Of a stretch of 38,176 bases of DNA, positions 16,331-24,199 are shown piece by piece; position 1 is the stretch's first letter, and the number at the start of each line of letters is the position of its first letter. The DNA is taken from positions 1 to 38,176 of the forward strand of contig SHYO01000019.1 of NCBI GenBank assembly GCA_009692745.1, given 5' to 3'. The DNA is from Chloroflexota bacterium (GTDB lineage Bacteria; Chloroflexota; Anaerolineae; Epilineales; SHYO01). Made by a program: the position numbers and the translations under genes. The notes under the pieces were generated by a model. That model was not told the DNA's origin. It saw only the letters and a program-made list of their open reading frames with translations, and searched no databases.

Positions 16331-18109
16331 TTGGGAGATATACACCTGGACCTGGAGGCACATCGAGCAGAAACCATCTACCTGACTGATCTGGATCGGG
16401 TTTTGCCGGAAAGTGCTGTGTCCGCGCAGGCGCGACGACAGCAATGGCGGACACTCTCCTACAGAGCTGATACCCTCTCTGGCGCCATGCTGGTGGCAGG
16501 GGATCTGACAGATGCAGCCGAGGTCAACTACCCTTTGCACCTGGAAGGCTGGTATGCCATCTCCATCGGCCTGATCCATGAGCGCGGTTTCGATAACCTG
16601 GTACAGGTAAAACTCAGCGCAGATCCTTGCTTTACCATCCTGAGCCTGCGCCCTGGGTCGGATCCGGAGAATACCCTGCCAGCAGGGGTCGGGCGGTGGA
16701 CGACGAATATCCAGGAGCTTTTCTGGAAGAGCGCCGACCTGACCGGCCAGAGCATGCATTTCCGCCAACTATGCACCTATGCCCTGCCTGGGAATCTGCC
16801 GGATGTGAATCATTATGCGAAAGCCGGCATCGCCTATATCAAACTCGTCCCCCTCTCTGCTACGGAAGTGGCGGCTCACACCAGGGACCGGCAACGCAAA
16901 GATACGCGGCGTCTTTATGCCCATCATGATGCCAGCAGCTACCAATTCTATTATCTCGTGGCTACGCCCGAGGATGTCTGGCGTGAGATTGAGCCCTTTC
17001 GTCACACCGACTTCTCACGCCTTTATTGGGAAGTAGCCTATGGCGACCTACAGCTCTACCTGGGAAAAGCGGGACGCTTGCCCACCTTTGATGGCGTAGA
17101 GAACTTCTTCCATGCCGGTGAGCGCATGTGTGCCGAAACCTGGCGCACCTTCCGCGACAAAGGTATCGACCAACTCAAACTCGCTACGGATTTTGCCCAC
17201 GACGCCGGCCTGGAGCTGCACGCCAGTTTCCGCCCCGCCGGATTCATTTTTACCCCTCTTTCGGAGAATAATTACAACTGGCAGGGTTACTACAAACAAC
17301 ACCCGGAGCTGCGGGGGGTAGCGCGCGATGGCAGCCGGTCGCCGCGCATCTCGTACACCTATCCCGAGACGCGCCAATACGTGCTCTCTTTGTTGCGGGA
17401 AATAGCCCAATACCCTGTAGACGGCATCTGCTTACTCTACGTACGCCGTCCCCCCCTGGTGGAATACGAGCCGCCCCTGATCGAGGGTTTTATGGCCGAA
17501 TATGGCGCAGATCCGCGGCAGTTGGACGAAGAAGATCCCCGCTGGCTCTCCTACCGGTGTAAAGTCCTGACAGGATTCATGCAGGATCTGCGCCAAGAGA
17601 TGGAGGCTGTAGCGCGAGAGCAGGGGCGGGGGCATATCGAGATTTCCGTTGTCATCTCGGGCCGGGAGGGAGAAAATCTGCTGAATGGCATCGATGTGCA
17701 AGCCTGGATTGAGGGTGGCCTGGTCGACACGGTTATTCCCTACACCATGGCGCCGCGATTGGATAGCTCCCAGGAGTCCTGGCCGGATCTGCAGGCTATT
17801 GACAATTGGGCAGCTCTGACACAGGGGACCAACTGCAAGCTGGCTCCTAATATCCTCCCGCGCATACAGACGGGAGCGGCATACAGGCACAAAGCAGCAG
17901 CGATATACGGCCGGGGCGTGGAGCAGCTCTTCTTTTGGGACTGCAATAGCCGCGCCAATTTCAATCCGTCCTGGGACGCCCTACGCTCTCTGGGACACCG
18001 TGAGGAGATTGATGCCTGGATAAGGGATGGTGAACCATCCTTGAAACCGGCCTACACCATCTTACGAGACGTAAACGACTGGCCCATGGCTTACGATACA
18101 CCCGGGTAA
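16331..18109 (+). CDS. Family-10-like (GHL10-type) glycosidase-like protein, paralogue 2
   Basis: This 592-residue protein is the closest paralogue of the one at 10389. Shared blocks include E-T-I-Y-L-T-D-L-D, F-S-R-L-Y-W-E, R-R-P-P-L-V-E-Y-E-P-P-L and an identical final Y-D-T-P-G. The N-terminal sandwich and TIM-barrel layout are the same, with barrel strands at L-E-L-H-A-S-F-R and D-G-I-C-L-L-Y-V-R. Translation appears to start at a TTG codon, because AGAAGGGAG lies 7 bases upstream and the next in-frame ATG is far inside the conserved domain. No signal peptide is present. The pairing of a propeller gene and this gene copies the arrangement at 9183-12206, which points to block duplication. 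Confidence 0.78.
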   Translation: MGDIHLDLEAHRAETIYLTDLDRVLPESAVSAQARRQQWRTLSYRADTLSGAMLVAGDLTDAAEVNYPLHLEGWYAISIGLIHERGFDNLVQVKLSADPCFTILSLRPGSDPENTLPAGVGRWTTNIQELFWKSADLTGQSMHFRQLCTYALPGNLPDVNHYAKAGIAYIKLVPLSATEVAAHTRDRQRKDTRRLYAHHDASSYQFYYLVATPEDVWREIEPFRHTDFSRLYWEVAYGDLQLYLGKAGRLPTFDGVENFFHAGERMCAETWRTFRDKGIDQLKLATDFAHDAGLELHASFRPAGFIFTPLSENNYNWQGYYKQHPELRGVARDGSRSPRISYTYPETRQYVLSLLREIAQYPVDGICLLYVRRPPLVEYEPPLIEGFMAEYGADPRQLDEEDPRWLSYRCKVLTGFMQDLRQEMEAVAREQGRGHIEISVVISGREGENLLNGIDVQAWIEGGLVDTVIPYTMAPRLDSSQESWPDLQAIDNWAALTQGTNCKLAPNILPRIQTGAAYRHKAAAIYGRGVEQLFFWDCNSRANFNPSWDALRSLGHREEIDAWIRDGEPSLKPAYTILRDVNDWPMAYDTPG

Positions 18110-18123
18110 AGGAGGAAATAATT

Positions 18124-19794
18124 ATGCCCCACGATCGACCTGCTACCTTTATTTCTGATCTCAGCCAATGCACCCCTGCTTCGGCCCTGGTGACAGACCA
18201 GCCTCGCAAAGGCCATTGGCAGGTGATTCCCTATGAAGCCGAGGGGGTTTCCGGCAAGATGCTGGTGGCGGGAGTCGAGTGTAACGCCCCCACCCTGAAT
18301 CTGCCCCTGAATCTCCAGGGCTGGTATGCCATCCATCTGGGCACGTGGACCCACTGGGTGGATAGCATGGTGAAGGTGAAACTCACCAGTGATGCCTGTT
18401 TTACGCCGGTGGCCACCCCCACCCCCGATTGGCATAACAACTGGTTCTCCAGTATCGGCGAGGTTTTTTGGAAATACGCCGATCTGACCGGCCAGGAGCT
18501 GCTCATCAGCCAGATGAGCACGGGACTGTCATGGCGGGCTAATATCGCCTACGTCAGACTCGAACCGCTGTCCCCTGCCGAAGTCGCCGCCTTGCAACAG
18601 GAACGGGCCAGGGCGGATACCAAACGCCTGATTGCCTATAACGACGCCTGGAGTTTTGTTTACAGCAGGGCGCCTACGACGAAAGAAGAGATCTGGGAAG
18701 AGGTGGAACCTTTCCGCGATACGGATTTCAAAACGCTGCTGTGGGGCCTGGGTGAGGGCAGCGCTACCTTGTACCTGTCGCAGGTCGGCGAGCTTATGGA
18801 ACGGCAGGGTGTGGATGATTTTCAGCGCATCGGCGATCGGCATGCGGCCGAGAGCTTCCGTACCCTGAAGCGCCAAGGTATTGACCCGCTGCGCACGGTG
18901 ATTGATCATGCGCATAGCATGGGTTTGGAACTGCACGGCTCTTACCGGGTGGGTGGCTGGTCTGTGCCACCTCCCGAGCACTCAGAAGACCGTTTTTACC
19001 GCCAACACCCGGAATGGCGTTGTGTCGACCGGGATGGGCGCTCCATCAGCCGCATGAGCTATGCGTATCCCGGTGTGCAGGAATTTATCATCTCCCTACT
19101 GCAGGAGGTTGTGGAACGCGGCGCGGATGGGGTCAACCTGGCTTTTATCCGCGGCGTCCCCTCTGTCCTATATGAGCCGCCCCTGGTCGCGGGTTTTCAA
19201 GGGCAGTATGGCCAGGACCCGCGCCAGTTAGCAGAAGATGACCCGCGCTGGCTGCAGTATAAAGCCGGTTGGATCACGAGTTTCATGCGCCTGTTGCGCC
19301 GGAAGATGGATGAGGTGGGGAAGCAGCAGGGCCGCCACATCCAGGTCTCGGCCACCGTGATGAACCCCGTGGCCTATTGTCTTACCTTTGGTCTCGACGT
19401 GGCGACCTGGGCGCGGGAGGGCCTGGTGGATTTCTTGATCTCGAACCCCTGGCACGGCCCGCCGGAGCTGGACATTGCCTCCTTCATGGCAGCAACCCAG
19501 GACACGACCTGCCAGGTCTATGCCGAAATGCTGCCGCGTAAGATGCCGCCGGAGGAATATCGCCAGCGCGCTATGGCTAACTACACCCTGGGTGTGGCTG
19601 GATTAGCTTTCTGGGATACAGATACGGAAAATCGCCTGGCGTTGAAGGACCAATGGAGCATGGTGCGCCGCCTGGGACATGAGGAGCAATTGGCCGGTTG
19701 GACAGGCGACCAATGGCCTGCCTACCGCCAGGTGCCGCTCCACACCCTGGGAGGCCATACTATGGATAAATACTCGCCTTATTGGTCCGCCTGA
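18124..19794 (+). CDS. Family-10-like (GHL10-type) glycosidase-like protein, paralogue 3 (divergent)
   Basis: This 556-residue protein is a third, more divergent member of the set. It keeps the N-terminal sandwich (G-W-Y-A-I-H-L-G), the helix-rich middle and the barrel strands (L-E-L-H-G-S-Y-R and D-G-V-N-L-A-F-I-R). The Y-V-R-R-P-P motif is changed to F-I-R-G-V-P, so its active site probably differs. It starts from an ATG behind a near-perfect AAGGAGG, only 14 bases after the previous gene, so it is likely to be strongly translated from the same transcript. No signal peptide is seen. Confidence 0.76.
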   Translation: MPHDRPATFISDLSQCTPASALVTDQPRKGHWQVIPYEAEGVSGKMLVAGVECNAPTLNLPLNLQGWYAIHLGTWTHWVDSMVKVKLTSDACFTPVATPTPDWHNNWFSSIGEVFWKYADLTGQELLISQMSTGLSWRANIAYVRLEPLSPAEVAALQQERARADTKRLIAYNDAWSFVYSRAPTTKEEIWEEVEPFRDTDFKTLLWGLGEGSATLYLSQVGELMERQGVDDFQRIGDRHAAESFRTLKRQGIDPLRTVIDHAHSMGLELHGSYRVGGWSVPPPEHSEDRFYRQHPEWRCVDRDGRSISRMSYAYPGVQEFIISLLQEVVERGADGVNLAFIRGVPSVLYEPPLVAGFQGQYGQDPRQLAEDDPRWLQYKAGWITSFMRLLRRKMDEVGKQQGRHIQVSATVMNPVAYCLTFGLDVATWAREGLVDFLISNPWHGPPELDIASFMAATQDTTCQVYAEMLPRKMPPEEYRQRAMANYTLGVAGLAFWDTDTENRLALKDQWSMVRRLGHEEQLAGWTGDQWPAYRQVPLHTLGGHTMDKYSPYWSA

Positions 19795-19823
19795 TACGTT
19801 GAATTTACAATAGGAGTGCAAAC

Positions 19824-21056
19824 ATGGAACATCGTGTAATCTTTAAAGACCCGGCGCATTATGCCTCATTTCCCCGCGTGCGGCGCATGCGCAATGGTGA
19901 ATTGCTGTTGGCCTACTATGACCAGTCCGATGAAGTTCGCGCCCAGCATCCCAACATCCATCCCCACTACCAGTTTGGCTCTCACGTCGTCGTGCAACGC
20001 TCGCGGGACGAGGGGCAAAGCTGGCAGCGCTCCCTGGTGGATGAGTGGCCGGCAGAGTGGCGCCAATCGGATATCATCCACCTCCAGCCGGGGGAGCCCT
20101 ACCGCGAACCGGACGCTCCCGATTGGCAATCGGCCGCCGAATTGGAGGACGGCACGATCATCCACTCAGCGGGCAGCCTGTTGTGGCACCGCGATCCTGA
20201 ACGGCTGCGCTTGCCGCCGGAGATCGCCGATCCACCAGTGGCCACACCCGACGGTTGGTATCGCACCTACATTCATGGATTGGTAGCTCGCTGCCGTTTT
20301 GTAGATGGCCGTTGGCACAAAGAGTTATCGTCGCTCAAAGTGCCGCCTTATACCTGGCCCCACTGGGGTTGGTGCGCTCCACGGCGCATGCCGGATGGCT
20401 CCCTGGTAGCGATTATGTTGGGCAAGCACCCGGAATACCCGGAGCGCCAGCCGGGCACTATTTTTGCCGCCCGCTCTACAGATAACGGCATGACCTGGGC
20501 CGCCCAGGGAATTATCTCTCCCCACAATTTCCAGGGGACCGCGCCCCAATCGGGGGATCCTGCTGTTCAAGGGAGCGCCGCCTTGCCCTACACCTGGTCC
20601 CTTTGCGATGAAGTGACCATGGCCCTCACTCCCGGTGGCAAGTTGGTCAGCGTGCATCGCACCGAGGGCGAGCCGGACACACTCTGGCCGCTGGTCTGGC
20701 ATGTGGAAGGCTTTGTCCATCAGGCAGATTCGCTGGATTTGGGCCAGACCTGGCAACCGGCCCATAAAACGCCGATGTGGGGCCACCCGGCCCATCTGCT
20801 GCTGCTGGACAACGGTCTGCTGGTTTGCGTCTTCGGCTACCGGCGCGCGCCCTTTGGCATCCATGCTTGCATCAGTTACGACGAGGGGCAGACCTGGGAT
20901 TATGAAAACGTGCGCATCCTGCGCTCCGATGGCGCCGTCAGGGACCTGGGGTATCCTAACTCGGTCCAACTGAAAGACGGGCGCATCTACACCACCTACT
21001 ATTTCACCAAGTCAGACGGCATCCGCCATATCGCAGCGACGGTATGGTCCGTCTAA
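19824..21056 (+). CDS. Sialidase-like BNR/Asp-box propeller protein (group D)
   Basis: This 410-residue propeller has four Asp boxes: S-R-D-E-G-Q-S-W, S-T-D-N-G-M-T-W, S-L-D-L-G-Q-T-W and S-Y-D-E-G-Q-T-W. The N-terminal blade reads S-F-P-R-V-R-R-M, so again aromatic-Pro replaces R-I-P, although an Arg follows immediately and might take over. It is rich in His and Trp around residues 160-200. There is no signal peptide. TAGGAG lies 8 bases before the ATG, and the gene begins 29 bases after the third glycosidase-like gene. It is the last propeller of the locus. Confidence 0.82.
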   Translation: MEHRVIFKDPAHYASFPRVRRMRNGELLLAYYDQSDEVRAQHPNIHPHYQFGSHVVVQRSRDEGQSWQRSLVDEWPAEWRQSDIIHLQPGEPYREPDAPDWQSAAELEDGTIIHSAGSLLWHRDPERLRLPPEIADPPVATPDGWYRTYIHGLVARCRFVDGRWHKELSSLKVPPYTWPHWGWCAPRRMPDGSLVAIMLGKHPEYPERQPGTIFAARSTDNGMTWAAQGIISPHNFQGTAPQSGDPAVQGSAALPYTWSLCDEVTMALTPGGKLVSVHRTEGEPDTLWPLVWHVEGFVHQADSLDLGQTWQPAHKTPMWGHPAHLLLLDNGLLVCVFGYRRAPFGIHACISYDEGQTWDYENVRILRSDGAVRDLGYPNSVQLKDGRIYTTYYFTKSDGIRHIAATVWSV

Positions 21057-21157
21057 CTAAGGGCCCAAAGAATGCAAAGGGCCACTAGCTTGTTCCTTTT
21101 CCTGCCCAAAAAGCTATCCTGTTTGCTTCCATTTAAGAAGGAAGGACAACATCTGTC

Positions 21158-22072
21158 ATGCGTCTCGTAACTTGCAGATACCGCGCTGAAGCATTTTTAG
21201 GTCTGAGGATCGGCGATCAAATTGTACACCTGGCCGAAGCCATGGAGCGCAGCGGCGCCACCAGCGTTTACTCCGAAATGCTCGACTTTCTTAGCGCCGG
21301 TGACACAGGTATGCAGGCCCTGAACCGGGCCTTCGCCTGGCTGCACACCGGCAATAATTTCGAGCAACTGACGCACTACCCGGTGCAGGAGGTGGATTAT
21401 CTGCCTCCCATTCCCAACCCCTCCAAAATCGTGGCCATCGGCCTCAACTATATGGACCACTGCCGCGAGCAGAATATCGCCCCCCCGGTTGAACCCCTGA
21501 TCTTCGCCAAGTTCCCCTCCGCTTTGATCGGCGCGGGCGACGAGATCCGCTGGGACCCCGGCCTGACGCAAAAGGTCGATTACGAAGCGGAATTGGCCGT
21601 CATCATCGGTCGCCAGGGGTACCGCATCCCCGCCAGCCAGGCGTTCGACTATGTCGCCGGTTACACCTGCGCCAACGACGTCTCCGCCCGCGATCTGCAA
21701 TTCGGCGATAAGCAATGGGTGCGCGGCAAATCCCTCGACACCTTCTGTCCCCTGGGGCCGGAGCTGGTCACGCGCGATGAAGTGCCCGATCCCCACAATC
21801 TCAGCATCCGCTGCCTGGTCAACGGCCAGGCGTTGCAAGACTCCAACACCCGCGAGCTGATCCACAAGATCCCGGCCTTGATCGCCCACGCCAGCCGTTC
21901 TTTCACCCTCTACCCTGGGGACGTGATCCTCACCGGTACGCCCGACGGCGTCGGCGCTTTCCGCAAACCGGAAATCTACCTGAAGCCCGGCGATGATGTG
22001 CTGGTGGAAATCCAGGGCATCGGCCAACTGCGCAACCGCACCGGCCAACCTATTGAGGAGTTTGCGCAGTAG
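21158..22072 (+). CDS. Fumarylacetoacetate hydrolase (FAH) family protein
   Basis: This 304-residue enzyme belongs to the FAH family, which hydrolyses or decarboxylates 2-keto acids in aromatic and sugar-acid breakdown. Metal ligands are visible as E143 and E145 (D-Y-E-A-E-L-A-V) and D174 (N-D-V-S-A-R-D), with the catalytic-loop histidine at H101 (G-L-N-Y-M-D-H). The C-terminal L-T-G-T-P-D-G-V-G loop is canonical. As the last gene of a glycan locus it most plausibly acts on a 2,4-diketo-3-deoxy sugar acid, as in L-rhamnonate or L-fuconate pathways; that is inference. GGAAGG lies about 12 bases before the ATG. Confidence 0.92.
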   Translation: MRLVTCRYRAEAFLGLRIGDQIVHLAEAMERSGATSVYSEMLDFLSAGDTGMQALNRAFAWLHTGNNFEQLTHYPVQEVDYLPPIPNPSKIVAIGLNYMDHCREQNIAPPVEPLIFAKFPSALIGAGDEIRWDPGLTQKVDYEAELAVIIGRQGYRIPASQAFDYVAGYTCANDVSARDLQFGDKQWVRGKSLDTFCPLGPELVTRDEVPDPHNLSIRCLVNGQALQDSNTRELIHKIPALIAHASRSFTLYPGDVILTGTPDGVGAFRKPEIYLKPGDDVLVEIQGIGQLRNRTGQPIEEFAQ

Positions 22073-22081
22073 AGTGGGAGG

Positions 22082-22172
22082 CTGTCAACGGATTTGGGGA
22101 ACGGATTGAACGGATTAGCCCCGCCGCGCGACCACCATTCCGTTCAATCCGTGGTCAGAAATCCGTTGACAG
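22082..22172. repeat. Single copy of the 124-bp-array palindrome
   Basis: This 91-base imperfect palindrome begins CTGTCAACGGATTT and ends with its exact 14-base reverse complement minus flanks (AATCCGTTGACAG type end). Internal arms carry ACGGATTGAACGGA and TTCCGTTCAATCCGT. Short GGGAGG/CCTCCC flanks extend the pairing. The same palindrome is the core of the tandem array at 22681-23833. It fills the gap between the FAH gene and the GxxExxY gene. Confidence 0.88.
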
Positions 22173-22209
22173 TACCTCCCAATCAACTCAACCCATCCGG
22201 AGCAGTGTT

Positions 22210-22674
22210 ATGGCAGACAAAAGTATCGTTACACCCCAGGATCCGGTGACGTTCAAAATCATTGGCTGCGCCATGGCCGCCCACCGCCAGCTTGGGCCGG
22301 GACTGCGGGAAGATACTTACCAACGAGATCTGGAAGCGCGCTTGGGCGAGGTGGGGCTAGCCTGTGAAGCTCAAAAGCTGCTGGAGGTCTATGATGAGAG
22401 TGCAGGGCACGTGCTGCTGGGCTATTATATCCCCGATTTCATGGTGGCCGAACAGGTGATTGTGGAGATCAAAGCGCTCAGCGGCCTGGACAACAGCCAC
22501 ATGGCACAGATTATCGGCTATATGGCCGTGACGGGATACCCGGTAGGGTTGTTGATCAACTTTGGCGCTCGCAGCCTGCAATGGCGCCGTATCTTCCCAC
22601 CCAAGAAAATAACCGAGCATAAAGTGAACCGTCAATGGCTCTTTGTGCCCGATTGGCTGAAAGGGAGCACGTAA
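22210..22674 (+). CDS. GxxExxY family protein (PD-(D/E)XK-like)
   Basis: This 154-residue protein has the defining motif as G-L-R-E-D-T-Y (near residues 31-37), followed by the nuclease-like core: P-D-F in Y-I-P-D-F-M and V-I-V-E-I-K-A-L, the D...E-x-K of the PD-(D/E)XK superfamily. The length fits the family, whose members are small and of unproven function. It is unusual in being flanked closely on both sides by copies of one palindromic repeat: the single copy ends 38 bases upstream and the array starts 7 bases after its stop codon. The ribosome binding site is a modest CGGAG. A role in DNA processing at these repeats is possible but unproven. Confidence 0.88.
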   Translation: MADKSIVTPQDPVTFKIIGCAMAAHRQLGPGLREDTYQRDLEARLGEVGLACEAQKLLEVYDESAGHVLLGYYIPDFMVAEQVIVEIKALSGLDNSHMAQIIGYMAVTGYPVGLLINFGARSLQWRRIFPPKKITEHKVNRQWLFVPDWLKGST

Positions 22675-22680
22675 AGGAAG

Positions 22681-23833
22681 CTGTCAACTTGGTACAGAAC
22701 TGTTGTCAGCTATCCTCCCCCAGTACCATTCACTTTAGGGACAATACTGTCAACGGATTTTTAAGAACGGATTGAACGGATTCGCCTCACCGCGCGCCAA
22801 CTAATCCGTATAATCCGCTCCCGAATCCGTTGTCAGCTATCCTCCCCCATACCATTCACTTTAGGGACAGAACTGTCAACGGATTTTTTTAGAACGGATT
22901 AAACGGATTCGCCCCACCGGGCGCCAACCAATCCGTTCAATCCGTTCCCTGAATCCGTTGTCAGCTATCCTCCCCCATACCATTCACTTTAGGGACAGAA
23001 CTGTCAGCGGATTTTTAGAACGGATTGAACGGATTCGCCCCACCACGCGCCAACTAATCTGTTTAATCCGCTCCCGAATCCGTTGTCAGCTATCCTCCCC
23101 CATACCATTCGCTTTGGTACAGAACTGTCAGCGGATTTTTAGAACGGATTGAACGGATTCGCCTCACCGCGCGCCAACTAATCCGTTTAATCCGCTCCCG
23201 AATCCGTTGTCAGCTCTCTCCCCCATACCATTCGCTTTGGTACAGAACTGTCAGCGGATTTTTAGAACGGATTGAACGGATTCGCCTCACCGCGCGCCAA
23301 CCAATCCGTTCAATCCGCTCCCAGAATCCGTTGTCAGCTCTCTCCCCCATACCATTCGCTTTGGTACAGAACTGTCAGCGGATTTTTAGAACGGATTGAA
23401 CAGATTCGCCTCACCGCGCGCCAACTAATCCGTTTAATCCGCTCCCCAATCCGTTGTCAGCTCTCTCCCCCATACCATTCGCTTTGGTACAGAACTGTCA
23501 GCGGATTTTTAGAACGGATTGAACGGATTCGCCTCGCCGCGCGCCAACCAATCCGTTCAATCCGTGCCCCAATCCGTTGTCAGCTCTCTCCCCCATACCA
23601 TTCACTTTAGGGACAGAACTGTCAGCGGATTTTTAGAACGGATTGAACGGATTCGCCCCACCACGCGCCAACTAATCCGTTTAATCCGCTCCCCGAATCC
23701 GTTGTCAGCTCTCTCCCCCATACCGTTCGCTTTGGCAGAGAACTGTCAACGAATTATTAGACCGGATTCCGCGGATGAGCCACTCCGCGCCCGCAACCAA
23801 TCCGTTCAATCCGTTCCCCGAATCCGTTGACAG
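22681..23833. repeat. Tandem array of about nine 124-bp palindromic units
   Basis: Unit starts (CTGTCA[A/G]CGGATT) occur at 22747, 22873, 23001, 23125, 23248, 23372, 23495, 23619 and 23743, spaced 123-128 bases apart, after a degenerate start at 22681. Each unit holds an approximately 90-base palindrome with CTGTCAACGGATT-like ends and inner GAACGGATTGAACGGATT paired with AATCCG-TTTAATCCG. A conserved ~35-base linker (CTCTCCCCCATACCATTC...) follows. Linkers come in two flavours: a TTTAGGGACAG form at the edges and a TTTGGTACAG form in the middle. This pattern suggests expansion by unequal exchange from the middle. No gene is present. It stops 1 base before the avd stop codon. Confidence 0.95.
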
Positions 23834-23834
23834 C

Positions 23835-24098
23835 TCATATCGCCCAGCGCACGGCCAGGCGTAAATACAACCTGACCTTATTCAGCGCCTCGTCCGCCAG
23901 GCCCAACTGCTGGCGCCGGGCGCTGCCTTTGCGCAGGTTGGCCTCTTCCAGCCGCTCGCGCAAATCAAAGGCCGCGTCCAGCAGGCATTGGGTGAAGGTA
24001 TGCCGCTGCGCCCGCGGGAAATGGTTGGTGGCCGGCAGCAGCCATGTCAGAAAATCATACGTGCGGGTAAATATCGGCATCTCCGCCTGGTTTGCCAT
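23835..24098 (-). CDS. avd: Avd-like four-helix-bundle protein of a diversity-generating retroelement, probably truncated
   Basis: This 87-residue protein resembles DGR accessory variability determinant (bAvd), which binds reverse transcriptase and template RNA during mutagenic retrohoming. Recognisable stretches are F-T-R-T-Y-D-F-L-T-W-L-L (helix 1), N-H-F-P-R-A-Q-R (the conserved F-P-R-x-x-R turn), D-L-R-E-R-L-E-E-A-N (helix 2) and L-N-K-V-R-L-Y-L-R-L-A (helix 3). Full-length relatives are, from memory, about 110-125 residues, so the last helix seems lost. The stop codon lies 1 base from the tandem repeat array, which probably replaced the 3' end. It is downstream of, and co-directional with, the variable protein gene. 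Upstream AAGGAGCGCTC gives a good Shine-Dalgarno. Confidence 0.75.
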   Translation of the reverse strand: MANQAEMPIFTRTYDFLTWLLPATNHFPRAQRHTFTQCLLDAAFDLRERLEEANLRKGSARRQQLGLADEALNKVRLYLRLAVRWAI

Positions 24099-24167
24099 GA
24101 GCGCTCCTTTCTATGCTCGGCTTTCTATCCCATCCATGCATCTTATCAGAATTCAGAATATCAGAGT

Positions 24168-24199
24168 ACCAGAGGCCAGAGGGACCAGAGGTCAGAGGT
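24168..24199. repeat. 16-bp tandem repeat at the 3' end of the variable protein gene
   Basis: ACCAGAGGCCAGAGGG (24168-24183) and ACCAGAGGTCAGAGGT (24184-24199) are adjacent copies with two differences. The second covers the stop codon and the last two codons of the NACHT-FGE gene. Degenerate CAGAAT/CAGAG units continue to the left. It lies just downstream of the variable region, where DGRs often have structured DNA that helps retrohoming; a link is speculative. Confidence 0.6.

Noticed and set aside
21197-22048. 283-codon minus-strand open frame
   Set aside because: Antisense to the FAH-family gene, whose catalytic residues are intact.
22958-23830. Short open frames with repeated R-I-R-L-x-x-R-Q type peptides
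   Set aside because: They are translations of the 124-bp repeat units in several frames, without ribosome binding sites.
22681-23833. CRISPR array
   Set aside because: Repeat period is ~124 bp and the linkers are conserved copies rather than unique spacers. No cas gene is nearby.
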